Shown here: piece by piece, positions 52,511-61,098 of the stretch | Layout of the letters: each line of letters begins with the position of its first letter | Position numbering within the stretch: position 1 is the stretch's first letter | NCBI GenBank assembly: GCA_002418725.1 | Contig: DIER01000031.1 | Coordinates: forward strand, 16,374 to 80,373 | DNA from: Acholeplasmataceae bacterium UBA5769 | GTDB taxonomy: Bacteria > Bacillota_I > Bacilli_A > Acholeplasmatales > Acholeplasmataceae | DNA: 64,000 nucleotides | Reading direction: 5' to 3' | Translations under genes and position numbers: made by a program | The notes under the pieces: model-generated | What the model saw: only the letters and a program-made list of their open reading frames with translations | Told to the model about the DNA's origin: nothing | Database searches by the model: none

Positions 52511-53884
52511 TTGAAGACATTTGATATTGTTGTATTAGGAGGTGGACCTGGGGGTTATGTTGCAGCCATTAAGGCGGCACAACTTGGCGCGAAGGTCGGT
52601 CTGATTGAAAAAGAAGTCGTGGGTGGTATTTGCCTGAATCATGGGTGCATCCCAACCAAGACCTTATTAAAAAATGCGAAAGTCTATAAGACCATAAAGC
52701 ATGCAGCTGAATACGGAGTCGTTTTAGGTGGTGACGTTTCTTACGATTGGTCACAAATGCTTAAACGTAAGGATTTAGTTGTTAAAAAGCTAACCATGGG
52801 TGTTGGTGGTTTATTAAAGAAGAACGGTGTTGAGGTGATTTCTGGTTTAGGGAAAGTCATTTCACCAACCAAGATTGAAGTGAATGGTGAAACGATTGAA
52901 ACCAAGAACTTGATCTTAGCTACCGGAGCTTCTCCAATCATTCCACCTATTCCAGGATTAAAAGAAGCTTATGAAAAAAAGATTGCAGTCACATCCAGAG
53001 AACTCCTTCAAATCAAGGATGCACCAAAGAAACTCGTTATCATTGGTGGTGGTGTGATTGGTGTTGAATTTGCAACCATCTTCTCATCGCTGGGTAGTGA
53101 TGTGACCATCATTGAAAAACTAGATGGTATTCTACCGATGATGGATGATGATATTAGAACCCAATACCAAAAGATTTTAAAGCGTGAAGGCATTAAAATC
53201 TATACTAGCGCTGAAGTGAAAGCAGTCAACGAACATGAAGTCGTTTACGCACTTGATGGAAAAGATGAAACGATCAAAGCGGATACTGTTTTAGTTTCTG
53301 TGGGTATGAGACCTAATTCACAAGGCTTAGAAGCTTTAGGTTTAAAGATGGAACGTGCTGCCGTTTGGACAGATGAACATCTTGAAACGAGTGTTAAGGG
53401 TGTTTATGCCATTGGCGACTTAAACGGAAAATACATGCTTGCGCATGTGGCTTCTGCGGAAGGATTGGTTGCTGCAGAATACATTATGGGTAAAAAAGAT
53501 GCGCATATGCGTTATGATAGAGTACCCAATGCAGTCTATGGATCACCTGAAGTTGCCTCCGTTGGTTTAACCGAAAAAGAAGTCAAAGAAAAAGGATTAG
53601 CTTATAAAGTTTCAACTTTCCCGCTTCTTGCAAGTGGTAAAGCGATGGCTGATAATGAGAAAGACGGTTTTGTGAAACTCATTGTTTCAGAAAAATACCA
53701 AGAAATCTTGGGTGCACATATTTTATCTTATGGTGCGTCTGATCTGATTGCAGAACTTGGTGTGACGATGACTTTAGAAGGTACAGCACATGAAATTGCA
53801 CATACCATTCATCCGCATCCAACCTTATCTGAAATCATTATGGAAGCTGCACATGGTGCAGTGGATAAACCCATTCATATGTAG
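52511..53884 (+). CDS. pdhD: Dihydrolipoamide dehydrogenase (E3)
   Basis: This 457-residue flavoprotein has an N-terminal FAD site VVLGGGPGGYVAAI, the redox-active disulfide in GGICLNHGCIPTKTL, an NAD site GGGVIGVEF, and the C-terminal AHTIHPHPTLSE with the His-Glu pair. I prefer TTG at 52511, which has GAGGTGAT 5-6 bases upstream, over GTG at 52502, which overlaps that site. No extra lipoyl domain is fused, unlike E3 of some mollicutes. Confidence 0.94.
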   Translation: MKTFDIVVLGGGPGGYVAAIKAAQLGAKVGLIEKEVVGGICLNHGCIPTKTLLKNAKVYKTIKHAAEYGVVLGGDVSYDWSQMLKRKDLVVKKLTMGVGGLLKKNGVEVISGLGKVISPTKIEVNGETIETKNLILATGASPIIPPIPGLKEAYEKKIAVTSRELLQIKDAPKKLVIIGGGVIGVEFATIFSSLGSDVTIIEKLDGILPMMDDDIRTQYQKILKREGIKIYTSAEVKAVNEHEVVYALDGKDETIKADTVLVSVGMRPNSQGLEALGLKMERAAVWTDEHLETSVKGVYAIGDLNGKYMLAHVASAEGLVAAEYIMGKKDAHMRYDRVPNAVYGSPEVASVGLTEKEVKEKGLAYKVSTFPLLASGKAMADNEKDGFVKLIVSEKYQEILGAHILSYGASDLIAELGVTMTLEGTAHEIAHTIHPHPTLSEIIMEAAHGAVDKPIHM

Positions 53885-53889
53885 GACAC

Positions 53890-53919
53890 AAAAGAATCAC
53901 GCAAGTGGTTCTTTTTTTA
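53890..53919 (+). terminator. Intrinsic terminator of the pdh operon
   Basis: AAAGAATCAC pairs with GTGGTTCTTT with a short loop and one mismatch-like T-G pair, and a T-run follows. Confidence 0.83.
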
Positions 53920-54009
53920 GATTTTCTATAGACAAAATGGCTTAATTAGAACGTTTTTAAGTATAGAAAATAATCTTTTTAAATAATCAATTTTGGCTTA
54001 TAACTTTAT

Positions 54010-54038
54010 TGGACATCTATCTTTTCAAGTGATATAAT
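54010..54038 (+). promoter_or_regulatory. Promoter of the FMN-binding-like lipoprotein gene
   Basis: TGGACA (54010-54015) and TATAAT (54033-54038) are 17 bases apart, 34 bases before the ATG, with GTAGGAGGAATAG as ribosome site. Confidence 0.72.
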
Positions 54039-54072
54039 CCTCCTGTAAAAACTTTATTGTAGGAGGAATAGA

Positions 54073-55116
54073 ATGAAAAAAGTATTTTTTACAGGTTTAA
54101 TGTTTATATTTGCATTCGTATTAATCGCATGTGGCACGAAAGAAGAAACCGTGGACTACAGCGGCGTTTATACAGGTTATTCTTGGAAGGATGAAGTTAA
54201 AGGTGTCGCATTTGAGGATGCAACAGAGTATATTGAAACAACCCTTCATTTATCAAAAGAAGGCATCATTGAAGATGCTTCGATTGATTTTAAGATGAAA
54301 AAGGGTGATGTTTGGATCTCACGTTTGGATACGACAGCAGAAGTAAGTGTTGATTTTGATGTCACTCCAACGGCTGCAACCCCAGGTACAGCATACGTTC
54401 CAGGGACTTCGATGTTCAGTGTGACAACAAATGCTTTAATGAGCTTTTATGCAGTCGCAGTTGATACAGATGGTACAGTCGCTGTACTTTTAGTAGATCC
54501 TATCACACGTTATCAGTTTGAAATGAAAATCCCAAGTGATTTTGATTTCACAACATTGGTTGGTGATTTCACCATCGGTAGTGGTTTAATTGTACCAACC
54601 GTTCGTACAGCAGGTGGTGCTTTAATCAATCCAACCTCATGGGACAATTTAGCAACGAAGACATTCTTTAATATCAGTGGTTATTCACACGTTGTTAAAG
54701 ATACAGGTGTTTTCGAAGGTGTTTCCAATAGTTCAACCATTCAGTTTATGCTTGAAAAGCTTGGTGTCACTTTTGTTGATGGAAAAGCAACTGAAATGGC
54801 AGTCGATTATGGATTCTTTGGTTTAGGTGGTTGGGCAGGCAACTATTCAGCCATTCGTCAATTTTTAATTGGTAAGAGTGCATTAGAAGTGTTATCTCTT
54901 GTTGATTGGACATTTGAAGATTATGTACCTGGTATCAATGACCAAAATCAATTTGGTGTTGATGTTCCTGCAGGTGTCACAAGAACAGCTCAAGATTCTT
55001 ATGATACGATTGCGGGAGCAACCGTTAGAATGTCAAGAGAGTCAGAGTCTTATCAAAAGGCATTGGTTGCTGCAGGTATCCTGACACTAGATCAAGTGAT
55101 CTTTGGTCGTTTCTAA
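54073..55116 (+). CDS. Lipoprotein with FMN-binding-like flavinylation motif
   Basis: This 347-residue lipoprotein has a signal ending LIACGTK (Cys near 20). The N-terminal part begins YSGVYTGYSWKDEVKGVAF and is followed by a strand-rich region, as in FMN_bind folds. Near the C-terminus DTIAGATVRMSRES resembles the flavinylation motif DxxSGATxT of NqrC/RnfG and PplA, with Ala for the first Ser. The protein may carry covalent FMN outside the cell if an ApbE-type transferase exists; none is in the window. It stands alone with its own promoter and a terminator downstream. Confidence 0.65.
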   Translation: MKKVFFTGLMFIFAFVLIACGTKEETVDYSGVYTGYSWKDEVKGVAFEDATEYIETTLHLSKEGIIEDASIDFKMKKGDVWISRLDTTAEVSVDFDVTPTAATPGTAYVPGTSMFSVTTNALMSFYAVAVDTDGTVAVLLVDPITRYQFEMKIPSDFDFTTLVGDFTIGSGLIVPTVRTAGGALINPTSWDNLATKTFFNISGYSHVVKDTGVFEGVSNSSTIQFMLEKLGVTFVDGKATEMAVDYGFFGLGGWAGNYSAIRQFLIGKSALEVLSLVDWTFEDYVPGINDQNQFGVDVPAGVTRTAQDSYDTIAGATVRMSRESESYQKALVAAGILTLDQVIFGRF

Positions 55117-55142
55117 TCCAAAACATTAATCATGAATCATAT

Positions 55143-55179
55143 AAAGGTATACTATCGAAAAAGATAGCATGCCTTTTTT
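55143..55179 (+). terminator. Intrinsic terminator after the lipoprotein gene
   Basis: AAAGGTATACTATC pairs with GATAGCATGCCTTT with small mismatches around an A-rich loop, and T6 follows. Confidence 0.78.
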
Positions 55180-55237
55180 CATTTTCAACTCGAATGATGT
55201 TTGATATAATAGACCTAAGTATATAAGGGGGATTATC

Positions 55238-56785
55238 ATGAAGAGAGTTTGGTTGATCGGTATCATCTTAAGCATACTTTTTTTAAGTGCATGTAAAGCA
55301 AAAGCAGAGGAAACCGTAGAGGATGTTGTGATAACATTTTTCGGTGTCACAGAGCATGTTGTTCTGCAAGGTGGCAGTGAAATCGATTTGGTGAGTCATG
55401 TTGAAGCGAAAGATCAATTTGGGAAGTCATATGATTTCGAAGTGATTGAAGCGATTGATTATGATGTTATAGCACGCTATGAAATCATATATAGAGTAGA
55501 GTATCTTAATGAAATTTTTGAAAAGAAAACATATGTTGATGTTGTTTTAAATGAAGTGAGAAATCAAGAACTTCATGACGAACTCGTGGATAAACTGAGT
55601 GTGTTTCAACATTTGATGAATCAAAATCCCTATCGTTTTATCAGGAAAAACTACGATCCTGCAGAGGATGATAACTATGTTTGGGTGATGAGCTCTGAGT
55701 ACAACTACTTAAGTCATCAGATCCAAGATTTGCTGTTGATCAATCCAAGTTTGACATCAACACCGGAAACTTTGAATCTTATTTTAGAACAAGGATCTCA
55801 GTATATCGCACTACCTGTCAAAGGAAATTATGCCTATCAGCCAAATACGTTGGATCATTATGACCGCGCGACTCTTTTGAGCGAGGAAGACTTTATATTA
55901 GGTATTGTAAATAAGGATGCAGAGGGTTATAGCATGTTTGTTGATTATCAAGAACTCGCTAAGTATCAGGGGCAAAACCATCTTTTAGCAGAGATTTTTG
56001 GTATCTATGGTTATGATTTAAGACAAAAAGAAGTTTCAGTTTTAATGAAGTTTCAAATGACTGAGGTGCTGGTTCATGTAGACGTCTATTATGACATCAA
56101 AGATACGTCTTATGACTACTATGCTTCTTTAACGTATTCTCTTGAGGTTAGTGAGGAAATAGATTTAACAAAACTATCACAGGTCGAAGCACTATCGTTT
56201 GAGGATGTGATCCTACCGATCAACATGGGTATCCATCACGAAGTGGTCTATGATATGATGAGAACAAGATATTTTAAAATTGAAGTCGAGAAAGATAAAT
56301 CATACGAGATCAGAGGATTATCGATTGCGACATTGACCTATTATAATGAAGCATATCAAGCAGTTCAGCTAGACATGAAGACAGTCCCGCTATGGAGTGG
56401 TACACGTAAGTGGTTCACATCGCCCTTTGATGGTGATCTCTACATTAAATATCAACGAAATACTTCCCCAATACATGATCAGTTCGATTTTTATGTAAAT
56501 GTACTCCCACATGTACCTACACAAGAGACTATCATCTTAAGTTTTAATGATCATTCTTATCAGGCACTATCATCTTTTTATGAGAGCATTAAGCTTGTTA
56601 TTCCTGTTGTTCAAGGAAAGACGTATCGTCTATCCTTTGATGAAGAAGAACAAGATATATATATCGAATCAGGACTGATGATTGAAAGTATCAATAACAG
56701 TCTTCATATCACCAATCTTTATGGAACAGAGGTCATTCTCTATATTTATGGTTTGTCAACCATACAATGGGAAGCTTTAGAATAG
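55238..56785 (+). CDS. Lipoprotein of unknown function
   Basis: This 515-residue protein has a signal peptide with lipobox LSACKA (Cys near 19). Residues about 30-100 look like a DUF5011-type Ig-like domain (VVLQGGSEIDLVSHVEAKDQFG). The remainder is beta-rich and acidic with many aromatic residues, and I do not recognise it. A TATAAT (55205-55210) precedes it, and AAGGGGGA provides a ribosome site. No terminator is evident before the CBS-protein promoter at 56840. Confidence 0.7.
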   Translation: MKRVWLIGIILSILFLSACKAKAEETVEDVVITFFGVTEHVVLQGGSEIDLVSHVEAKDQFGKSYDFEVIEAIDYDVIARYEIIYRVEYLNEIFEKKTYVDVVLNEVRNQELHDELVDKLSVFQHLMNQNPYRFIRKNYDPAEDDNYVWVMSSEYNYLSHQIQDLLLINPSLTSTPETLNLILEQGSQYIALPVKGNYAYQPNTLDHYDRATLLSEEDFILGIVNKDAEGYSMFVDYQELAKYQGQNHLLAEIFGIYGYDLRQKEVSVLMKFQMTEVLVHVDVYYDIKDTSYDYYASLTYSLEVSEEIDLTKLSQVEALSFEDVILPINMGIHHEVVYDMMRTRYFKIEVEKDKSYEIRGLSIATLTYYNEAYQAVQLDMKTVPLWSGTRKWFTSPFDGDLYIKYQRNTSPIHDQFDFYVNVLPHVPTQETIILSFNDHSYQALSSFYESIKLVIPVVQGKTYRLSFDEEEQDIYIESGLMIESINNSLHITNLYGTEVILYIYGLSTIQWEALE

Positions 56786-56880
56786 ATTTTCTATGAACGT
56801 CATAAAGGTTGAATAGTGAACAAAATATAAAATATCGTGTATAATAGAGGTATAGAAATCTAGAGAATGGAAGTGAACTT

Positions 56881-57294
56881 ATGAACGTCCTATCCTTTTT
56901 AAAACCAGCTTATGAAGTCATTTTACTCTACAGTGACGAAACGTTAAAATCAGCGCTTGATCGTATGACAGAACACCGCTTCACATCCATCCCTGTGATC
57001 GATCGCGAGAATAATTACATTGGCACCTTAACTGAAGGTGATATTCTACATTTCGTCTTAAAGAACATTGATTGTTTAAATGAAGATAAAATGGAAGAAC
57101 TTCACGTCTCAGATATTAGACGCCATCGTGATTATGAGACCATTAGCGTTAATTCAACCATGCCTCTTTTGCTATCAAAAGCAAAGAATGAAAACTTTGT
57201 TCCCGTCTTAGACCAGAACGAAAAGTTTATCGGAATTGTGACACGTAAGAAATTAATTGAATATTTCTTCGAGCACAACTTTATGATTTTATAA
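56881..57294 (+). CDS. CBS-pair domain protein
   Basis: This 137-residue cytoplasmic protein consists of two CBS domains: the first (about 16-65) has RFTSIPVIDRENNYIGTLTEGDIL, the second (about 75-130) ends NFVPVLDQNEKFIGIVTRKKLIEYF. Such stand-alone pairs sense adenine nucleotides in other bacteria and resemble the CbpA/CbpB-type small regulators. Partner and ligand are unknown here. A TATAAT at 56840-56845 and GGAAGTGA before the ATG support expression as a single gene. Confidence 0.86.
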   Translation: MNVLSFLKPAYEVILLYSDETLKSALDRMTEHRFTSIPVIDRENNYIGTLTEGDILHFVLKNIDCLNEDKMEELHVSDIRRHRDYETISVNSTMPLLLSKAKNENFVPVLDQNEKFIGIVTRKKLIEYFFEHNFMIL

Positions 57295-57313
57295 CACATC
57301 ATGCAAACAAAAG

Positions 57314-57336
57314 ATGGCGCTGAGGCGCCATTTTTT
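57314..57336 (+). terminator. Intrinsic terminator of the CBS-protein gene
   Basis: ATGGCGC (57314-57320) and GCGCCAT (57325-57331) make a perfect stem with a 4-base loop and T6. Confidence 0.92.
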
Positions 57337-57398
57337 ATGCACACAATCTTTTCTTTAGTTATGGATTATGTTAAAATACGTTCAGGGGTTTCAATTGG

Positions 57399-58307
57399 AT
57401 GAAATATCTACTCATGTATAATCCGGTTAGCGGAAGATCAAACTTTAAAATCAATCTACCGTTAATCAAAAAGATCTTTAATCAGTCTCACCACTCGCTT
57501 ACAATTTATGAATCTAAAGCAGCGAAAGATTTGGAAAGAGTGGCGTTTGAGCAAGCGAAACATTACGATGTTTTTTTGGTTGCCGGTGGTGATGGTACAG
57601 CCAATGAGGTTTTAAATGGTGTGATGAAGTCTCCCATTAAACCCGCAATTGGTTTGTTGCCAAGCGGAACTGCTAATGATACTGCAGCTATTTTGGGTGT
57701 CAATAAAAACATTAAGAGAAGTTTAAAGATATACATGAATGAAACACCTGTTTTAATCGATGTAAATAAGATCAATAACCAGTATTTCTTTTATACAGCA
57801 GCATCCGGTTTGCTTACGAGAGTGAGCTATGATATTTCAAGACGTCATATTAAAAAATATGGGTATTTGGCGTATATGATCGCAGCTGTTAAAGATTTAT
57901 CCAATGAATACCGTTATCCGGTGAGAGTGAAATATGATGGACAAGTTGTATCCATGGAATGTGCGATGATCTTAGGACTTAGTTCAAATAGAGTTGGCGG
58001 AATGAGACTCATCAATTTTTCTAAGTCAAGATTAAATGATGGTTTGTTTGAATTAAGATTTTTTAAACGTGTAAAATCATTTTGGCGGTTTAGATTGTTA
58101 TCATCGTTTATTCGAGGTGGTAAGAAGTTAAGAGAAGATTTGCATATTTCGAGCAATCGTTTTGAAATTGAAACGAGTTCAAATGTGGATTGGAACGCTG
58201 ATGGTGAGTTTTCATGCAAGGGTAGTGTAGTGATTGAAACTGTGCAAGAAGCTTTAAGTATTTATGCACACCCCAAGGTTAAGAAGAAGTATTTTTTGCC
58301 GAAATAG
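57399..58307 (+). CDS. Diacylglycerol/lipid kinase family protein
   Basis: This 302-residue member of the DagK/YegS family begins LLMYNPVSGRSNF and has the nucleotide site VAGGDGTANEVLNGV and LPSGTANDTA. It probably phosphorylates diacylglycerol to phosphatidic acid at the membrane, recycling lipid from membrane turnover. The last ten bases, including its TAG stop, lie inside the tRNA-Thr gene. Confidence 0.88.
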   Translation: MKYLLMYNPVSGRSNFKINLPLIKKIFNQSHHSLTIYESKAAKDLERVAFEQAKHYDVFLVAGGDGTANEVLNGVMKSPIKPAIGLLPSGTANDTAAILGVNKNIKRSLKIYMNETPVLIDVNKINNQYFFYTAASGLLTRVSYDISRRHIKKYGYLAYMIAAVKDLSNEYRYPVRVKYDGQVVSMECAMILGLSSNRVGGMRLINFSKSRLNDGLFELRFFKRVKSFWRFRLLSSFIRGGKKLREDLHISSNRFEIETSSNVDWNADGEFSCKGSVVIETVQEALSIYAHPKVKKKYFLPK

Positions 58308-58373
58308 CTCAGGTGGTAGAGCAGCTGTCTCGTAATCAGCAGGTCGTAGGTTCGAGTCCTATTTTCGGCACCA
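58298..58373 (+). tRNA. tRNA-Thr (anticodon CGT)
   Basis: The 76-base cloverleaf has acceptor GCCGAAA with TTTCGGC, D-arm GCTC/GAGC around AGGTGGTA, anticodon loop CTCGTAA, TPsiC arm GTAGG/CCTAT with TTCGAGT, and an encoded CCA end. The anticodon CGT reads ACG. The stem next to the anticodon loop has one U-U pair. It overlaps the end of the lipid-kinase gene and borders a foreign-looking region. Confidence 0.93.
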
Positions 58374-58381
58374 TTTTTAGA

Positions 58382-58460
58382 TGAACTGACTCCAAAAAGT
58401 TGGAGAGAAGGTATAATAATGATACCTGATCTTAAACGAAGGAGTCTTTTTTATTATGAT
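58382..58460 (+). mobile_element. Possible remnant of an IS3/IS150-type left end
   Basis: GAACTGACTCCAAAAAGTTG resembles the left terminus common to IS3-family elements (CTGACCCCAAAAAGTTGGA). It is followed, as in such elements, by GGAGTC and a T-run before an ATG that stops at once after three codons. GACTCC and GGAGTC could also pair as a terminator with a large loop. No transposase frame remains. Confidence 0.4.
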
Positions 58461-58483
58461 ATTAACATAAAGAGGTGTGCGAT

Positions 58484-58976
58484 ATGTTTGAAGTATGGAG
58501 TAAAGATAAAATAGCAAAACTGTCTATTAAAGATAAAGAGCAATGGTTTGATGTATTAAATGACAAATTAGAAGAAGATAGGGATATATCCTTAAATGAT
58601 CCAGAACTATTTCAAAAGCAAAAAGAAATAAAAAAACGATTATCTAGAGTATCTTGAAAGTTGCCCGAATCGCAAAGAATTTTACAAATACTATATATAC
58701 AAAGATCATGAAAAAATCATTAGTGTTTGTCGCATCAATCATTATGAAGGAAAATATATACTTGAAGGATTGCAGACTCATAGGTATTATTATCGTATGG
58801 GATTTGCAAGCAAGTTAATTCAAGGAATGATTGGTGACTTAAAAAAAGAAGGCATACATACATTGTACTCAGAAGCGCGAATATGGAATGATGCTTCTAA
58901 TGCACTACAAGTAAAAATTGGTTTTATTAAATATGATGAAGTTGAAAATAATTATCTATACGCATTAACTCTATAA
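58484..58976 (+). pseudogene. Frameshifted GNAT acetyltransferase
   Basis: Two frames belong to one gene. The first (58484-58657, ATG after AGAGGTG) gives 57 residues beginning MFEVWSKDKIAKL. A second frame, open from 58632, reads NDYLEYLESCPNRKEFY and continues to 58976 with the acetyl-CoA motif YRMGFASKL and IGFIKYDEVENNYLYAL. They join if one base is lost or gained in the seven-A run at 58630-58636. The joined protein would be about 165 residues, the usual size. Either the gene is broken or the run holds a sequencing or slippage change. Confidence 0.65.
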
Positions 58977-59017
58977 ATGTGTATCAAATGTGATACAATA
59001 TAATCGAGGTGAGAATG

Positions 59018-59335
59018 ATGAGAAACGATGTTATTCATGTGAGAGTATCGGATGAACTTAAAGCAAATGTTGAATCCATTTTAAGTGACTTAGGGATCAC
59101 TTTGTCCTATGCAGTCAATATGTACCTAAAACAAATTGAAGAGAAAAGAGGGATTCCATTTGATGTTGTTTTACCAAGTCAGGAAAAATCAAGAGAAGTT
59201 GAGATGCTTGCAAAGGCTATTAATCTAACCGGTGGAAAAGAAGTTTCTTCGTATGCAAATCGAATACTCAGTTTATACGCTCAAGAATTAATTGATTATG
59301 AAACTGCAGTATTTGCTCTTGGAAGGAATTTGTAA
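59018..59335 (+). CDS. RelB/DinJ-type antitoxin
   Basis: This 105-residue protein has a ribbon-helix-helix N-terminus in the RelB/DinJ style (VIHVRVSDELKANVESILSDLGIT, then AVNMYLKQIEEKRGIPFDV). The C-terminal extension SSYANRILSLYAQELIDYETAVFAL recalls the tail of antitoxins that pair with Fic toxins. I choose ATG 59018, 5 bases after GAGGTGA. Just upstream, TATCAAATGTGATA is a short inverted repeat that could be its operator. It overlaps the Fic gene by one base. Confidence 0.78.
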   Translation: MRNDVIHVRVSDELKANVESILSDLGITLSYAVNMYLKQIEEKRGIPFDVVLPSQEKSREVEMLAKAINLTGGKEVSSYANRILSLYAQELIDYETAVFALGRNL

Positions 59336-60024
59336 TGAAAGACCCATACATTTACCAAAATTCTGAATGTTTAATCAATAAAGCTGACATAAGAGATAAA
59401 GATAAACTTGACGAGTATGAGAATCGTATGACAAATCTTGCTTTGATTTCACTCATCAAAAACTCATTCAAGGTTTATACATCACATGATGTCTTTAAAA
59501 TACACCTGTTCTTGTTTGAAAATGTCTATGATTGGGCAGGGAAGCCGAGAAATATGGATATTTATAAAGATGAACCGATCATCAACAATATGAGTGTAGA
59601 GTACACCACATACAAAAAAATCATCGAAGAAATGAATAACATAGATCATGAATATTTCAATCGTGATTGTAGAATTTTAAAAAAAGAAGACTTCATTCAT
59701 TTATTTACAAGATTGATAACAGATATCTGGAAAGTACATCCATTTAGAGAAGGAAACACGAGGACAGTATCAATATTTGCTTATCTATTCTTAAAGCAAT
59801 ATGGTTATGACTTCAATGCAGAATTGATTAGTCATCACGCAAAGTATTTTAGAAATGCTCTTGTGATGGCTTCATTAGGTCAATATGCAGAGTATCAATA
59901 TTTGCAAAATATATTAATTGATGCCGTATCAAACAAAGCAGACTTGGACAAAAAAGAAAGTTACGATAGAATTAAAGATTATCATATAGATCAATATAAA
60001 TATGCTTATCACAAGGCAAAGTGA
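59335..60024 (+). CDS. Fic/DOC family protein, probable toxin
   Basis: This 229-residue protein has the Fic core motif VHPFREGNTRT (near residue 134), matching HPFxxGNGR except for the normal variation at the glycine positions. The helix before it, EDFIHLFTRLITDIW, is typical. Fic enzymes add AMP or other nucleotide groups to target proteins. I do not see the inhibitory (S/T)xxxE(G/N) motif in either this protein or the antitoxin. Its ATG shares a base with the antitoxin stop, indicating translation as a pair. Confidence 0.85.
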   Translation: MKDPYIYQNSECLINKADIRDKDKLDEYENRMTNLALISLIKNSFKVYTSHDVFKIHLFLFENVYDWAGKPRNMDIYKDEPIINNMSVEYTTYKKIIEEMNNIDHEYFNRDCRILKKEDFIHLFTRLITDIWKVHPFREGNTRTVSIFAYLFLKQYGYDFNAELISHHAKYFRNALVMASLGQYAEYQYLQNILIDAVSNKADLDKKESYDRIKDYHIDQYKYAYHKAK

Positions 60025-60040
60025 TAGAAATATATGTATG

Positions 60041-60060
60041 AATTTCGGGTCCACTTTTAC
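60041..60060 (+). repeat. Degenerate copies of the tRNA-Thr 3' end (possible att remnants)
   Basis: The stretch at 60041-60060 (AATTTCGGGTCCACTTTTAC) resembles the tRNA end and trailer at 58361-58381 (ATTTTCGGCACCATTTTTAG). A weaker copy is at 60742-60760 (AATTTCGGATCATCG). The matches are imperfect, with no integrase gene nearby. They may mark past insertions at the tRNA, or be chance in AT-rich DNA. Bases 60025-60191 contain no convincing gene. Confidence 0.3.
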
Positions 60061-60191
60061 AGATGCTTTGTCGAGTGAATTACTCAAAGTAAGAAATGTC
60101 AATCTAAGTGTGTTTACCCTGTTAACATCGAACCAAGACATAATTACAAATTCTATTGATTATCAATCAATGATAAGAAAGGATTGAGGAG

Positions 60192-60689
60192 ATGGCATTA
60201 AGTTTGGATAGTAGTGTTGTGCTAGATATTATGAATGAGAAGTATCAAAACGATACGATTTTATTAGTCGTTACAGCAAAGGAAAATGTACCAACCGTAA
60301 GGTCGGTTGACAGTTTTTTCTACGAAGGTTCATTTTGGATAGTCTCAGATTTAAGATGCAACTATGTCCAGGAAATTCAGAGCAATGAGAATGTAATGAT
60401 ATCTGATGGAGGACATAATCGTTTTTGGTGTAAAGCAAGTGTTATAGGGCATCCCTTAGAGACAGTAAATGCAGGCATGCGTGAGGTATTCTTAAGAGTG
60501 TTTGATAAGTGGTACAATGAAGTCAACAATGAAAATATCAAAACAGTTTGTTACATAAAAGCTACCCCGTACAAAGGGTATGTTCACAAGAACAAACAAG
60601 GTTTCTCATTCAATATTGATGATAATACTCTAAATATTGCTGATGTAACACATCATATTGATGTCAAACTCGAGCCATTTTGGGACTAA
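60192..60689 (+). CDS. Pyridoxamine 5'-phosphate oxidase-like protein
   Basis: This 165-residue split-barrel flavin-binding-type protein has the pattern NDTILLVVTAKENVPTVRSVDSFFYEGSFWIVSD at residues 20-53, which is common in PNPOx-like and general-stress FMN proteins. Substrate is unknown; it is too short and lacks the marks of true PdxH. GAGGAG is the ribosome site for ATG 60192. It stands alone. Confidence 0.75.
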   Translation: MALSLDSSVVLDIMNEKYQNDTILLVVTAKENVPTVRSVDSFFYEGSFWIVSDLRCNYVQEIQSNENVMISDGGHNRFWCKASVIGHPLETVNAGMREVFLRVFDKWYNEVNNENIKTVCYIKATPYKGYVHKNKQGFSFNIDDNTLNIADVTHHIDVKLEPFWD

Positions 60690-61098
60690 ATTTGGATTGG
60701 TATCGGATTTTAACAATGGGTTGTAATGCCACATAAATATAAATTTCGGATCATCGTTTAGTCACCATTTTCAAATGATTAAGTTTTGGATAAAAGTCAT
60801 TGAAGTTCCATCATCTTTTTTGATAGTAATTCAAAATCATTTAAAATCAAAACAATTAAATAACATAGATCCCGAACTACTAAGGATAAAAGCGGTGAGT
60901 TGGGATTATAGATCCATTCAAGGATATTTCTTATAAAGCATATTTTCCTTAACATCAAATGTCATACGACATGTTTCGATATATTGACATAAACACCATC
61001 ACTAAAATGATTATAACTATGCTAGATAAATGGTGAATTTATTACATTGTTTATCAAGATGAATTTGGTTTATTATGTAAATAAGGAAGGTGCACTAA
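60690..61098. other. Intergenic region with a hairpin, no gene seen
   Basis: No open frame of note is present in these 409 bases. An imperfect hairpin, ATCCCGAACT (60869-60878) with AGTTGGGAT (60898-60906), has one bulged G and no T-run. Direct repeats ATAGATCC at 60865 and 60908 flank it. TTGACA at 60984-60989 is a good -35 box, but no -10 at the right spacing was found. Confidence 0.5.

Noticed and set aside
60002..60187. 61-residue frame after the fic gene
   Set aside because: Starts inside fic, has no clear ribosome site or homology, and overlaps the degenerate repeat; more likely non-coding or a remnant.
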